A stretch of 64,000 bases of DNA from Natrinema gelatinilyticum (GTDB lineage Archaea > Halobacteriota > Halobacteria > Halobacteriales > Natrialbaceae). Each line of letters starts with the position of its first letter. The first letter of the stretch is position 1. The notes beneath the pieces were generated by a model. It had not been told where the DNA came from, did not search any database, and was given only the letters and a program-made list of their open reading frames with translations. Positions 1-8,093 of this stretch are shown one piece after another. The stretch spans positions 3,596,001-3,660,000 of the forward strand of contig NZ_CP100756.1 in assembly GCF_024266705.1 (NCBI RefSeq), in the 5' to 3' direction. Position numbers and translations under genes: made by a program.

Positions 1-213
1 GGGGCCGTCCCGCGTCGCGACCCGTTCGTAGAGCGTTGTTTCGTGAACCGTGCCGGGGAGGATCGACTCCGACTCGGTCGAAATTTCGGTATCACCATCG
101 CGTTGGCGCGCTGCCGTCAGGAGGGCCTCGTCACCGGGTGGTCGACTTACAACGCCACTGGCGGCCGCACTGAGAATGGTCGCACTGGCGATCAACGTAT
201 TTCGCCGCTTCAT
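1..213 (-). CDS. Partial secreted protein, N-terminal 71 residues (runs off the window)
   Basis: Reading leftwards from an ATG at 213, the frame is open to the window edge, so only the N-terminus is visible. It begins MKRRNTLIASATILSAAASG: a basic start followed by a short hydrophobic alanine/serine stretch, as in an export signal. After that the chain becomes hydrophilic and acid-rich (ESESILPGTVHETTLYERV). A TATA-like box lies 21-29 nt upstream, which suits a leaderless transcript. No family can be recognised from this fragment; a secreted or surface-attached protein is the inference. Confidence 0.6.
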   Translation of the reverse strand, partial: MKRRNTLIASATILSAAASGVVSRPPGDEALLTAARQRDGDTEISTESESILPGTVHETTLYERVATRDGP

Positions 214-233
214 AGTATGTCCCAGATCAGACT

Positions 234-242
234 GCATAAAGC
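234..242 (-). promoter_or_regulatory. TATA box of the partial secreted-protein gene
   Basis: On the minus strand the bases read GCTTTATGC, centred about 25 nt before the ATG at 213. That is the spacing expected for a leaderless haloarchaeal transcript. Confidence 0.4.
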
Positions 243-466
243 ACCTTCTCATCGATGTTGGTAAATATATCGCATTTATGATTGTTCTCGAAATCGAACG
301 GAGTTACTACGTGATCAACGTGGTTGCATGTACTGGTCGTTGGTGGGTGATCTGGCCCGTCCTGTGGACGGACCGATCCACCCGAAAGCAGTGACGCCAC
401 TGTTCGCGATCTGCAACGAAACAAATCTCACTTAAGTCACTCAAATTGATAAAACGAATGTTTCTC

Positions 467-474
467 TTTATATT
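467..474 (+). promoter_or_regulatory. TATA box of the DsbA-like gene
   Basis: TTTATATT lies 25-32 nt before the ATG at 499. A second signal, AGGTGA at about 490-495, directly precedes the ATG and could act as a ribosome binding site. Confidence 0.5.
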
Positions 475-498
475 GACTACTCCAGATGAAAAGGTGAG

Positions 499-1518
499 AT
501 GCAGGAAAAGACACGCCTACAGCGTCGAACAGTTCTTTCCGCTACGGGGACGGCAACACTGCTTGGCGTTGCAGGAATAGCAACCGCCGAGGCACCGTCG
601 ACTGTCGCCAACGCACCCGTTCCGGGCTCGGCGGACGCATACACGTATCCGACGATGGGAGTCGACGGCGATGACGTACCAACCGCAACGGTGTACGGCA
701 ATTTCAAGTGTCCGTACACCCGGAAATTCGTTTCCGGAAACCTTTCGGCCATAATCGACGAATTCGTCAGTACGGGCCGACTCAGGCTTCAGTTCTACAA
801 CCTTGCGTATCAGCCTGGAGATACGTCGTCGTTCTTCATTTCGAGTAGTGATCCGCGTTGTGCAGCCATGGGAATCGGAACGTGGGACGAAGACCCGAGC
901 AGTTACTGGCAATTCTTCGCCGAGACGTTCGACGATCCACCGAGCGGGTACGTCGATTTCAGCGAACTTACGTCACGAGCCCGATCGGCCGGTGTCTCGA
1001 ACGCCGACCAAATAGCCGACCGAGTACGGGCAGGCGAGTACGACGCCGAGGTCGAGCGGGTCAGTGCCGCAGCGGCGAGCGACGGTGTCACGTTCACCCC
1101 CACATTCGAACTCGGGGGTGACACGACTGCACCACACCACGGAACCCAGGCGATTCTTGACTGGATCGAATCGCGGCTGGATGACGAACCGACCGCGTCA
1201 ACCGAATCGACCGAATCGACCGAATCGACCGAATCGACCGAATCGACCGAATCAACCGAATCGACCGAGTCGAGTGACTCAGCCGATACAATCACCGAGA
1301 ACGAGACGGATCGGACAGAAGCTGGATCGGGTGATTCGACCACGTCCGAACCGAACGATACTCCGTCTACAACCGGTTCGGAAGGGGAATCGACCGACTC
1401 CGACGAGTCCGTCATCCAAACCCAGATGCGGAACGTCGACGACACCGAAGACGCAGGTGCGATCTGGGACAAGAAGTGTGATCGGACCGATGTCTGGGGA
1501 TTCGACGACGAATGTTAA
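499..1518 (+). CDS. Tat-exported DsbA-like thioredoxin-fold protein with Ser-Thr-Glu repeat linker
   Basis: A 339-aa protein whose N-terminus (QRRTVLSATGTATLLGVAG) is a twin-arginine signal, so it should be exported folded. The sequence after residue 60 (TATVYGNFKCPYTRKFVSG) matches the active-site strand and helix of DsbA/thioredoxin-4 proteins. The motif is Cys71-Pro-Tyr-Thr, so the second cysteine of CxxC is missing; another Cys lies in DPRCAAMG. This argues for an isomerase-like or redox-inactive member rather than a classical oxidase. Residues about 225-315 are a low-complexity Ser/Thr/Glu/Asp linker with eight STE units, typical of halophile surface proteins. The C-terminus ends in a two-cysteine segment (WDKKCDRTDVWGFDDEC). 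It stands alone between a divergent gene and non-coding DNA. Confidence 0.8.
   Translation: MQEKTRLQRRTVLSATGTATLLGVAGIATAEAPSTVANAPVPGSADAYTYPTMGVDGDDVPTATVYGNFKCPYTRKFVSGNLSAIIDEFVSTGRLRLQFYNLAYQPGDTSSFFISSSDPRCAAMGIGTWDEDPSSYWQFFAETFDDPPSGYVDFSELTSRARSAGVSNADQIADRVRAGEYDAEVERVSAAAASDGVTFTPTFELGGDTTAPHHGTQAILDWIESRLDDEPTASTESTESTESTESTESTESTESTESSDSADTITENETDRTEAGSGDSTTSEPNDTPSTTGSEGESTDSDESVIQTQMRNVDDTEDAGAIWDKKCDRTDVWGFDDEC
1198..1269 (+). repeat. Eight tandem 9-bp units (TCGACCGAA) inside the DsbA-like gene
   Basis: Eight perfect or near-perfect copies of TCGACCGAA run from 1198 to 1269. Units 1 and 7 read TCAACCGAA and unit 8 ends in GAG. Each unit encodes Ser-Thr-Glu, so copy-number changes keep the reading frame and only change linker length. 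Confidence 0.95.
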
Positions 1519-2190
1519 CGGAACACTCGAGCTGATCCATCGCGGGCGCTTCGAGATTCGACTCACTATTTGTGGCACTATATGTAGCTGATCCGAACAG
1601 GTTCGCCAGCTGCTGGTGTCGCAGGAGGAGTTGCCTGGAACACCCATCCACACCGCCGAACTGACAGCCATTCTGACTGTCGAAAACACCTGTGGTATCG
1701 ACGGCAGACGCCCGTACCCAGTGAAGTCTGGTAGAATCGAAACCGACAGCGGAGACGAACGGAACCCAATCAGCGCCGCTCGAGAGTGTGATAAACAACC
1801 ATCAGTTCGACTATACTTGCCTCTTCTGGTAAGTGGGGTGATGATTATCTATATCGATTCGATATATTATTTTGTACTGATAGTATCTTTCCAGGTATGG
1901 ACGACATAATCGAAAAATATTGAATTTCTATAATTTTGTCAGAATTTATCTGCCATTTCGGAAGAAAGCATTGAAAATTCGAAAGTATGCAATTTGTATC
2001 CGTAAATTTTGCTATAAATTTATACTACTAATAGTTCGATATATTTATATAAGGGAGAATGATCATATTCAGAACAATTACGATCAAGACTTGAACGCGA
2101 ACGGATGGCGAAATGAGCCATGCCGGGAATACCCAGGAACCTACACGCAATCGACCCTGGGACCAACAAACGTGCTCGAGGTGAGGTGAA
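1519..2190. other. Gene-free stretch, AT-rich in 1800-2080
   Basis: No convincing coding frame is visible. The part from about 1800 to 2080 is markedly AT-rich, with many TATA-like tracts, in contrast to the GC-rich genes around it. It separates the DsbA-like gene from the transposon-like relic. Confidence 0.6.
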
Positions 2191-2475
2191 CTACTCCGCC
2201 CTCCCGCGCTCGGGCCTCCCCGGCTCTTGCTTGGTGCGGACGGAGCGTCCTGTTTCTGTGTCGGAACGTGCAGGAACAGATCCCACAGCGTCCACAAGAC
2301 GCGGAGCGTCTCGTGCGGCCCGGCAGAACGCCGTTGACGTTCTGCGGACGGTTCCAGACTCCGCAGGCGACTTCCCGTTATAGGTGGTTCGGAGTGTCCC
2401 ACTCCTACCGGTTGGACACTCGACCACAACCGACGATGCACGCTTGTTGTCGCGTTTGAACACCGCCGGAAGCAT
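2191..2475 (-). pseudogene. Probable relic of the C-terminal tail of a TnpB-like (IS1341/IS605) protein
   Basis: The minus-strand frame of 94 codons contains GKSPAESGTVRRTSTAF and later RDAPRLVDAVGSVPARS. Its layout, a Gly-x-Ser-Pro-x-Glu segment followed by an Ala/Arg-rich stretch and a Val-Gly-Ser-Pro-like turn, resembles the poorly conserved tails of haloarchaeal TnpB proteins as I recall them. No RuvC-like catalytic core or zinc-finger region is present in the window, so at most the 3-prime end is left. The neighbourhood (hairpin at 2593-2611, low coding density, accessory genes) fits a decayed insertion. The frame could also be a chance opening, so the call is tentative. Confidence 0.35.
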
Positions 2476-2592
2476 GGTGAGTATCTTATTACCACCTTCA
2501 ACCGAAGGGATAATAAGGGTGCTGATTCACACGAAACCAAGACGTGCGGGCGCTGTCTCCCCTCCCTGCTCGCTTCGCTCGCTGAGGATAGC

Positions 2593-2611
2593 GCGGGACC
2601 GTCGGTCCCGC
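2593..2611. repeat. Perfect 8-bp inverted repeat (hairpin)
   Basis: GCGGGACC and GGTCCCGC form an 8-bp stem around a 3-nt loop just downstream of sph3 on its strand. It could be a terminator for sph3 or an end structure of the neighbouring mobile-element relic. Confidence 0.6.
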
Positions 2612-2668
2612 TGACCATGCGAACGGCGTCGCCGTGAGCAGAAGGGGGCTGAGCGCCCTCAATTACAG

Positions 2669-4624
2669 CTAAATCTCGCGGACGTACGTATACGTGTCCG
2701 AAAGGGCTTCGGCATCTTCCCGGAGCAGGGCCACGACCAGACAATCGACGTATTCCTCGAAGTAATCCACGAGGTCGCCGATTCGATTCGAATCGATCGC
2801 CTCGAGCGAATCCAGTAGCATGAACGGAACGATTTCGTGAACGTCGTGGACCAGATACCCCGCGAGTGCAAAGACGAGTCCAGTGACCTCACGTTCGCTT
2901 TCAGAGAGGTGATCGACGGTATCCTCGTAGGTCGACCCAGCCTCCGTCGTTCGGACGATGTGAAGATCGAATGCCGATCGTGTAACCTTTCTACGACCTT
3001 CTCGAACCGTCTTCTCCCGTCGCTCGATCCAGATGCGATCGATGTTCCGATACTCGAGGATCGAGAGGATCGAACTCATGTGGTCGTTGAACGCATCAAC
3101 AGCGTTTTCCTCTATGCGATCGACGCGCGTTCTGAGATCGATTAGTTCGTCGTCAACGGTTTCCCGGCGTTCCTCCAGATCACCGCGTTCTTCGATTTTC
3201 GCTTCGATTTCGTCGATTCGGTTATCGACCTCCTCGCGCTCGGCTTCGAGATCCTCGAGTTCGAGCTCGAGGCGGTTCAGTTCGCGGTGTGTGTCGATAA
3301 CGTCGCTGTAAGCGGCATCATCGAACGCATCGGCGTGCGATTCCAAGTCGTCGACGCGCGCCCGTTGCTCTTCGAGACTCGTTTCGAGTTCGTCGATGCG
3401 TTGTGAGCGTCGCTCGAGTTCGTCCTCAACCGACGAAAGCCGCGTTTCCAGTTCACCGCGCTTTTCGGTTTGTTGGCGAAGTTCTTTCCGACGTGCCGCA
3501 AGATCGTCGATTTGCTCCTGCAGATCGCTTCGTTCCTCGAGTTTCGCCTGCCGGAGCGATCGGAGTTGCTCGAGGGTCGAATCGATCCGTTCCCGGTCAA
3601 CCTGTGAGCCACACGTCCAGCAGACGACGTCGGTCGAGTCCGCGAGGAGCTGTTCGGTGATGGCCCCGTCTTCCTCACCGTCTGATGCATCCGATGCGCC
3701 AAGATCGAGAGCGAATCCGTCGTCCGCGAGGCGGTCCTCGTTGAACCGAACCACGCTCTGGAGTTCACTCACCGTCGTGTCGAGGGATCGCTTTCTGGCG
3801 CGAAGCTCCTGAATCTGCCCCTCGAGGCGATCGGGCGACTCGTGCTCGTCGTCGACGGCCTCGAGTTCCGTCTCGAGTTCGTCGCGTTCCCGTTCGAGTT
3901 CGGCGTAACTTTCCCGTTCCGTCTCCAGATCGTACTCGATCGACTCGAGTTCCGTACGGGCCTCCTGGAGGTCGGCAAATGCGGACTCGATCTCTTCTTT
4001 CCGATCGCGGCTTGCATCGATGTCGAGATCGAATTCCTCGAGTTCGGCTTCGAGGTCCGCGATTTGCTCCGCCGTTGCGTCAATCTCGTCTTCGAGTGTG
4101 ACGCGTCGATCCTCGACGTCGGGTAACTCGGTTCCGAGTCTGGACAGTTGCTCGAGTCGGTCGTCCAGATCCCGCTTTTCGGCCTCGAGCATGGAAATCT
4201 CCGCTTCGATTTCGTCCGTATCGATCGGTCGCATTATGAGTTCCCGGAGGTCCTCGCTGCCCCTAACAGCCCGGCGGGCTTCATTGGACTCGAGCAGGAA
4301 GGCGAACAGATCTGCGAGTTCCGGATCCTCGAGATACGGATCGCCGTCGAAAACGACCTCTCCGTTGCGCCGCTCGAGGTATCGCGTGTATTGTTCGTCG
4401 TCGAACGATAATTCGACGTGACCGGCGTCCGCGTCTCCTTTCAACGACGACCGTCGACTGCCGAGTGCGGCCATGATCGTCTGGAGAAACGACGTCCGAT
4501 TCGTCGCGTTCCGGCCAGTCAGAACGTTTACGCCGGGTTGCAGCAGTACATCGGTGCTGTCAATACCGCCGATATTCTTCGCCTGGACGGTGATCGAGGA
4601 GGTGACTGACTCTGGAGATGACAC
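2669..4624 (-). CDS. sph3: Archaea-specific SMC-like ATPase, Sph3 type
   Basis: A 651-aa protein with the SMC/Rad50 layout. The N-terminal nucleotide-binding half has a Walker-A-like loop at residues 37-45 (GRNATNRTS). A long Glu/Arg/Leu-rich coiled coil follows (about 135-300). Next come a hinge with Cys335-x2-Cys338 (CWTCG) like a Rad50 zinc hook, a second coiled coil, an SESE signature near 550, and a Walker-B-like PFMLLDSLEAID at about 600-611. The loop lacks the usual GKS/T lysine and has Arg instead, which appears to be a family trait. Start is GTG. It lies just downstream of rdfA on the same strand. In Haloferax volcanii an SMC-like protein beside RdfA (Sph3) is reported to affect rod/disk cell shape. 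That role is transferred by family and context, not shown here. Confidence 0.8.
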   Translation of the reverse strand: MSSPESVTSSITVQAKNIGGIDSTDVLLQPGVNVLTGRNATNRTSFLQTIMAALGSRRSSLKGDADAGHVELSFDDEQYTRYLERRNGEVVFDGDPYLEDPELADLFAFLLESNEARRAVRGSEDLRELIMRPIDTDEIEAEISMLEAEKRDLDDRLEQLSRLGTELPDVEDRRVTLEDEIDATAEQIADLEAELEEFDLDIDASRDRKEEIESAFADLQEARTELESIEYDLETERESYAELERERDELETELEAVDDEHESPDRLEGQIQELRARKRSLDTTVSELQSVVRFNEDRLADDGFALDLGASDASDGEEDGAITEQLLADSTDVVCWTCGSQVDRERIDSTLEQLRSLRQAKLEERSDLQEQIDDLAARRKELRQQTEKRGELETRLSSVEDELERRSQRIDELETSLEEQRARVDDLESHADAFDDAAYSDVIDTHRELNRLELELEDLEAEREEVDNRIDEIEAKIEERGDLEERRETVDDELIDLRTRVDRIEENAVDAFNDHMSSILSILEYRNIDRIWIERREKTVREGRRKVTRSAFDLHIVRTTEAGSTYEDTVDHLSESEREVTGLVFALAGYLVHDVHEIVPFMLLDSLEAIDSNRIGDLVDYFEEYVDCLVVALLREDAEALSDTYTYVREI

Positions 4625-4690
4625 GAAGGTTTCTTCACGCCGCTGAATATAAATGTTATTTGGTTGCGGTGGCCTTCCCTGATCTCCACG

Positions 4691-5317
4691 TTATTCAACC
4701 GGTGTGACGTCACAGTCACATCCCCCTTGTTCGAGTAATTCGGTAACAGGGTAATCCGTACCACAATTTCCACAGATCGCGCGAACGTCGACGAAAACGT
4801 CGTAATTTCGGTTGGCGATTTCGCCCGCGTTTCCCAACTCCTCGAGCGTAGATTCGGTGACGACCTGCGTGCGACCAGTCAACCGCTGAATCGTCTCTTT
4901 TTTTCGTTCCACCCGATCGTCGGAATCCTCCTCGGGGAGGGAGGCGTCACGAACGTTCGTCAGGTACGTATATACCGTCTGATGGGTCAAGAAGTCCGAT
5001 CGGACGTCGTCGATATCTACCCCCGATCGCTCGAGTTCGCGCCGTTTGCGAACCGTTTCGGATCGAGGCACGTCGTCATCGGTGAGCGTCCGATAGAGCG
5101 CTTCGATATCGGAATCCAGGACGGACGCCCCGGCCTCGCGCAGGGCCGATCGTAGCACGGCCTGATTAAACTCGGTCGCTAAGTCCCGAAGACTCGTTCG
5201 CTCCACCCCATCGCCGATCCACTCGGCCTCTAATCGGTCTCCCATCCCCTCGAGTTCGTACGTATCGATCACTCGTTCGACCTTGGATCTCCGACGGCCG
5301 GTCGAGTCGTCTGTCAT
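4691..5317 (-). CDS. rdfA: Rod-determining factor RdfA family protein
   Basis: A 208-aa protein starting at the ATG at 5317. The frame is open further upstream, but that part does not look like family sequence. It opens with RRSKVERVIDTYELEGMGDR, typical of RdfA proteins. A helical middle includes LRDLATEFNQAVLR, which resembles a DNA-binding helical unit. It ends in a zinc-ribbon-like pattern, Cys182-x2-Cys185 and Cys200-x-Cys202. RdfA is known in Haloferax volcanii as a factor needed for rod-shaped cells, acting with the SMC-like Sph3. The same two genes are adjacent here, about 65 nt apart, and probably co-transcribed. Confidence 0.8.
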   Translation of the reverse strand: MTDDSTGRRRSKVERVIDTYELEGMGDRLEAEWIGDGVERTSLRDLATEFNQAVLRSALREAGASVLDSDIEALYRTLTDDDVPRSETVRKRRELERSGVDIDDVRSDFLTHQTVYTYLTNVRDASLPEEDSDDRVERKKETIQRLTGRTQVVTESTLEELGNAGEIANRNYDVFVDVRAICGNCGTDYPVTELLEQGGCDCDVTPVE

Positions 5318-6024
5318 AGTGAACGTGACAGTGTCCGATAGTACAAATGTTGTGGTCTGCTTCGTTTTCACGCTTCCCCACGGTGTCGCTTACCGCTCGA
5401 GGTGACAGACGCATTCATTTGTCACGCCGGTTGATTAAAAGAAATCGACAATACAGGTATACTATTTACGACGCACAGACCACCAACGTACTTCTGACTG
5501 AAGTGAGACTGGAATAGCTATTGCAGTGATAGTATTGTGAATACTGAACAAATCAATCCCTCATATGGGCCGGTCCTCGACTCCGATAGTGACGAAATCG
5601 GTCCGCTCTCGTTTCAAGCGGGCGAATGTGACGGCTGCGTTTTTAGGAAGGCAGTTTCGAGCACGATAACTTGTATGTCTGATACAATATTCACGGCTAT
5701 CCATCCTGACAGTGTTCTCAGTACTAGCGGCTAGTTGGTGCTACGTCGGTGCCACGAATATAGTGTTACGTGACACTGTCAAATACGATTAGACGTGCTG
5801 CCCTGGGAGGACGGATGGCGACGCGGACTGAGCCCTTCGCGGATTGGTTTCACCGTCATTATGAATCAAAACCTCGTCACAATCCCGTCGAACGGATTTT
5901 CGGGCATCAGTCGGGCGTCGTCTTATCCGCGTTCCTCTCAGACGAGCTTACCAGTTGCTATTCCGGATTGGGCTACGCATTCATTCAATATCGTTTCTCG
6001 AACATCCCGTTGTCCGGGCGTGAC
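5318..6024. other. Gene-poor stretch upstream of rdfA
   Basis: This stretch holds the presumed rdfA promoter and no frame with convincing haloarchaeal codon use. Short openings at 5537-5734 and 5770-6045 lack family features, and the second runs into the Tat pseudogene start in another frame. Confidence 0.5.
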
Positions 6025-6630
6025 ATGAAAGTTGACAACTGGTAACACGCAGACGTTTCCCTGGGATGTCAGCTTCCGGTGCCATCGTCGGCACGGCCGT
6101 CCTGGGAGGGGGTTCTGGCTCCGTTGCATCATCTGTAGCCAGGCTCGGAGATGGAGACGACGCCAATCTCCAGCCGTCGTACTACTGCAACAGCGAGCAG
6201 GACATCGGATGGGACCTGACGAACCGTTGCCGAGACAGCATTCACACGCTACGGATCGAACTGGGGCTACCCGAGCGCGGCGAGTCCGGGCGAACAGAGC
6301 ACGTCGGAGTCGATCGATCGAAGTAGGCTCAGAGGAAGGGTGCGAAATTATCGCAACCTACCACTATTATCCGCACAACGGCGAATCGAACCTGCAATAC
6401 CTGCGGAACGCGGCCAACTGATGAGTCGATCACTACGACACCCTCTCGGTAAATACCAGGTCCAGGTCGACGTAATGAACGGTCGGGACGGTCACGACGT
6501 CACCGCCAGTGAATGGGCTTCGGCATACGACGACGCAATCAATGCTGTCTGGAACGTGACCGACTACCGTGGGCCGACCGTCACCGGTACCCGTAGTGGG
6601 AAGCCTGAACCGTTCTGTGATCGAGCGTGA
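6025..6630 (+). pseudogene. Decayed Tat-exported protein gene (several frameshifts and stops)
   Basis: Coding traces continue across three frames. An ATG at 6025 is followed, one frame away, by a twin-arginine signal (TRRRFPGMSASGAIVGTAVL, from 6045). The same frame then reads SYYCNSEQDIGWDLTN to about 6326. The trace moves to another frame for EEGCEIIATYHYYPHNGES and LQYLRNAAN, which is cut by two consecutive TGA codons near 6419-6424. It then moves to a third frame for GKYQVQVDVM and ASAYDDAINAVWNVTD, ending at 6630. Each fragment is protein-like and they are in order, so this was one secreted protein of about 200 aa. The family is not recognised. Confidence 0.7.
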
Positions 6631-8062
6631 CGAGCGTCTTCGACCACGTATCGAAGCAACGACGTGTCGAACGATGGGAGCCCAGCCGTGCCGGTACTCG
6701 AGGGCGCCCATCGTGGGAGGCCGACCAGTCTCCCCTGCCGGTCGGGACTGACGAAGCCACGTCCTCGAGCACCCCTCGACTCCTGTTCAGTACCTTCTAC
6801 AGACTGAACAGGCCGAGTACCTTGGAGTCGTTCGAAAATATTCGATTATCGTGACCGATTGGAGCGACGTTCTGCGAGGTTCGCGACCCCTTCGGTTTCA
6901 CTTGACGACGAGGCGTGAAGCGTCTCAACCACGTGACCCCGAGGCGGTTCAGGATGTCGATGCCACGTCGCACCGACGACTGCCTGTCCGTCTGCGCGAA
7001 ACAGGGTCCACGTCCTATCGGCAGTAGTGTCGGACGATTGGTATCTGAAATTGCGAGTGTTCGTCCGTTGTCCATCGAAGATTCGGACGGAAATGCCCAC
7101 CGGCGGCAGTCTGCGGGACAAAAGCGGTCTTCGAGTGGTCGTGCCGAACCGTCACATTGGGGGATTTACCGCCAGTGTTCAACAGGCTCCCGTCAGGCTC
7201 GAATCGGTTTCCGACGGTCAAACGTCGCAGCTCTGACGACAAGACCGGTCGTATTAGCGACGTCGTCCTCGAGCGATGACGCGGTCGCCATTTCTTTACA
7301 GACCTAATTTTGTAAAGGGTCGTGGCCGGCGAAATCCCCGGCCCTTCAGTGTCCGTCCACGGAAATACTCCCTCCGCATTCAAATATATAGAATATTCAC
7401 CTATTCTATATTATGATTTGCTATATTGGGACTTACGTCCACAATTGATTTAGTCGATCGACCACTCACCGACTGGACAGAGATCCGATTCCCACCTACA
7501 AGAGCGCTTATAGTGGGTTTAAATGGCCTATCCCGAACGGCCGACGAGTAATTTGATTGATGACTCCGACGGAAAATACAAAAAATATATATGAGAATTA
7601 AAATCCAGAAATCAAAAAATAGCACTGTATTACACTTTAAACAATATTTGGTGAATTATTAGTGGACAAATTTGACAAATAGCTCGAAATGAGGATTTTT
7701 GACCAAGTTCTGTAGAATTGTGTAAATATTGGTATTCTATGCCAGCAATATAGTAACAATAGTATTATGTTAGTGGGGTCCTTTCGGTTCTAGAATTCTT
7801 CGACGATACATCGTCGTCTCGGAAGTCGGCGGTCACCAGACAGTCGAAGGTGTCAGTCACGGGTTGTAATCTGATTCAATAGTATAGCCACAGGTCGGTA
7901 ATTTTACTTATATTCGTTCCATCACATCGAGAGGCAGTTTATTCCTTCTACACTGGAAGAGTAAAATTCGGCATGCACCGAAATTCGCGTCGGGAAACTG
8001 TAGCTCTGAACTAAGACAAACTTAACTCTGGTTTCTTATATTTTCCAATCGTATCGCCCATA
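6631..8062. other. Long non-coding stretch, AT-rich from about 7380
   Basis: No intact gene is visible in this 1.4-kb stretch. The first half keeps a GC-rich composition with only short openings and may hold further relics. The part from about 7380 to 8060 is AT-rich with many TATA-like tracts. Confidence 0.5.
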
Positions 8063-8070
8063 CTTTTATA
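8063..8070 (+). promoter_or_regulatory. TATA box of the zinc alcohol dehydrogenase
   Basis: CTTTTATA lies 24-31 nt before the ATG at 8094, consistent with leaderless transcription. Confidence 0.55.
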
Positions 8071-8093
8071 CTCGTTGACCTTACCGTTGGAAC

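Noticed and set aside
1616..1909. 97-codon frame downstream of the DsbA-like gene
   Set aside because: Its GC-rich half and AT-rich half have unrelated composition; there is no recognisable domain and only a weak start.
2028..2744. 238-codon minus-strand frame overlapping sph3 3-prime end and the relic
   Set aside because: Composition is Arg/Ser/Pro-rich, it overlaps the end of a well-supported gene, and it runs into AT-rich non-coding DNA.
5537..5734. 65-codon frame with three cysteines
   Set aside because: No promoter at a proper distance, and codon use and cysteine spacing do not match a zinc-binding family.
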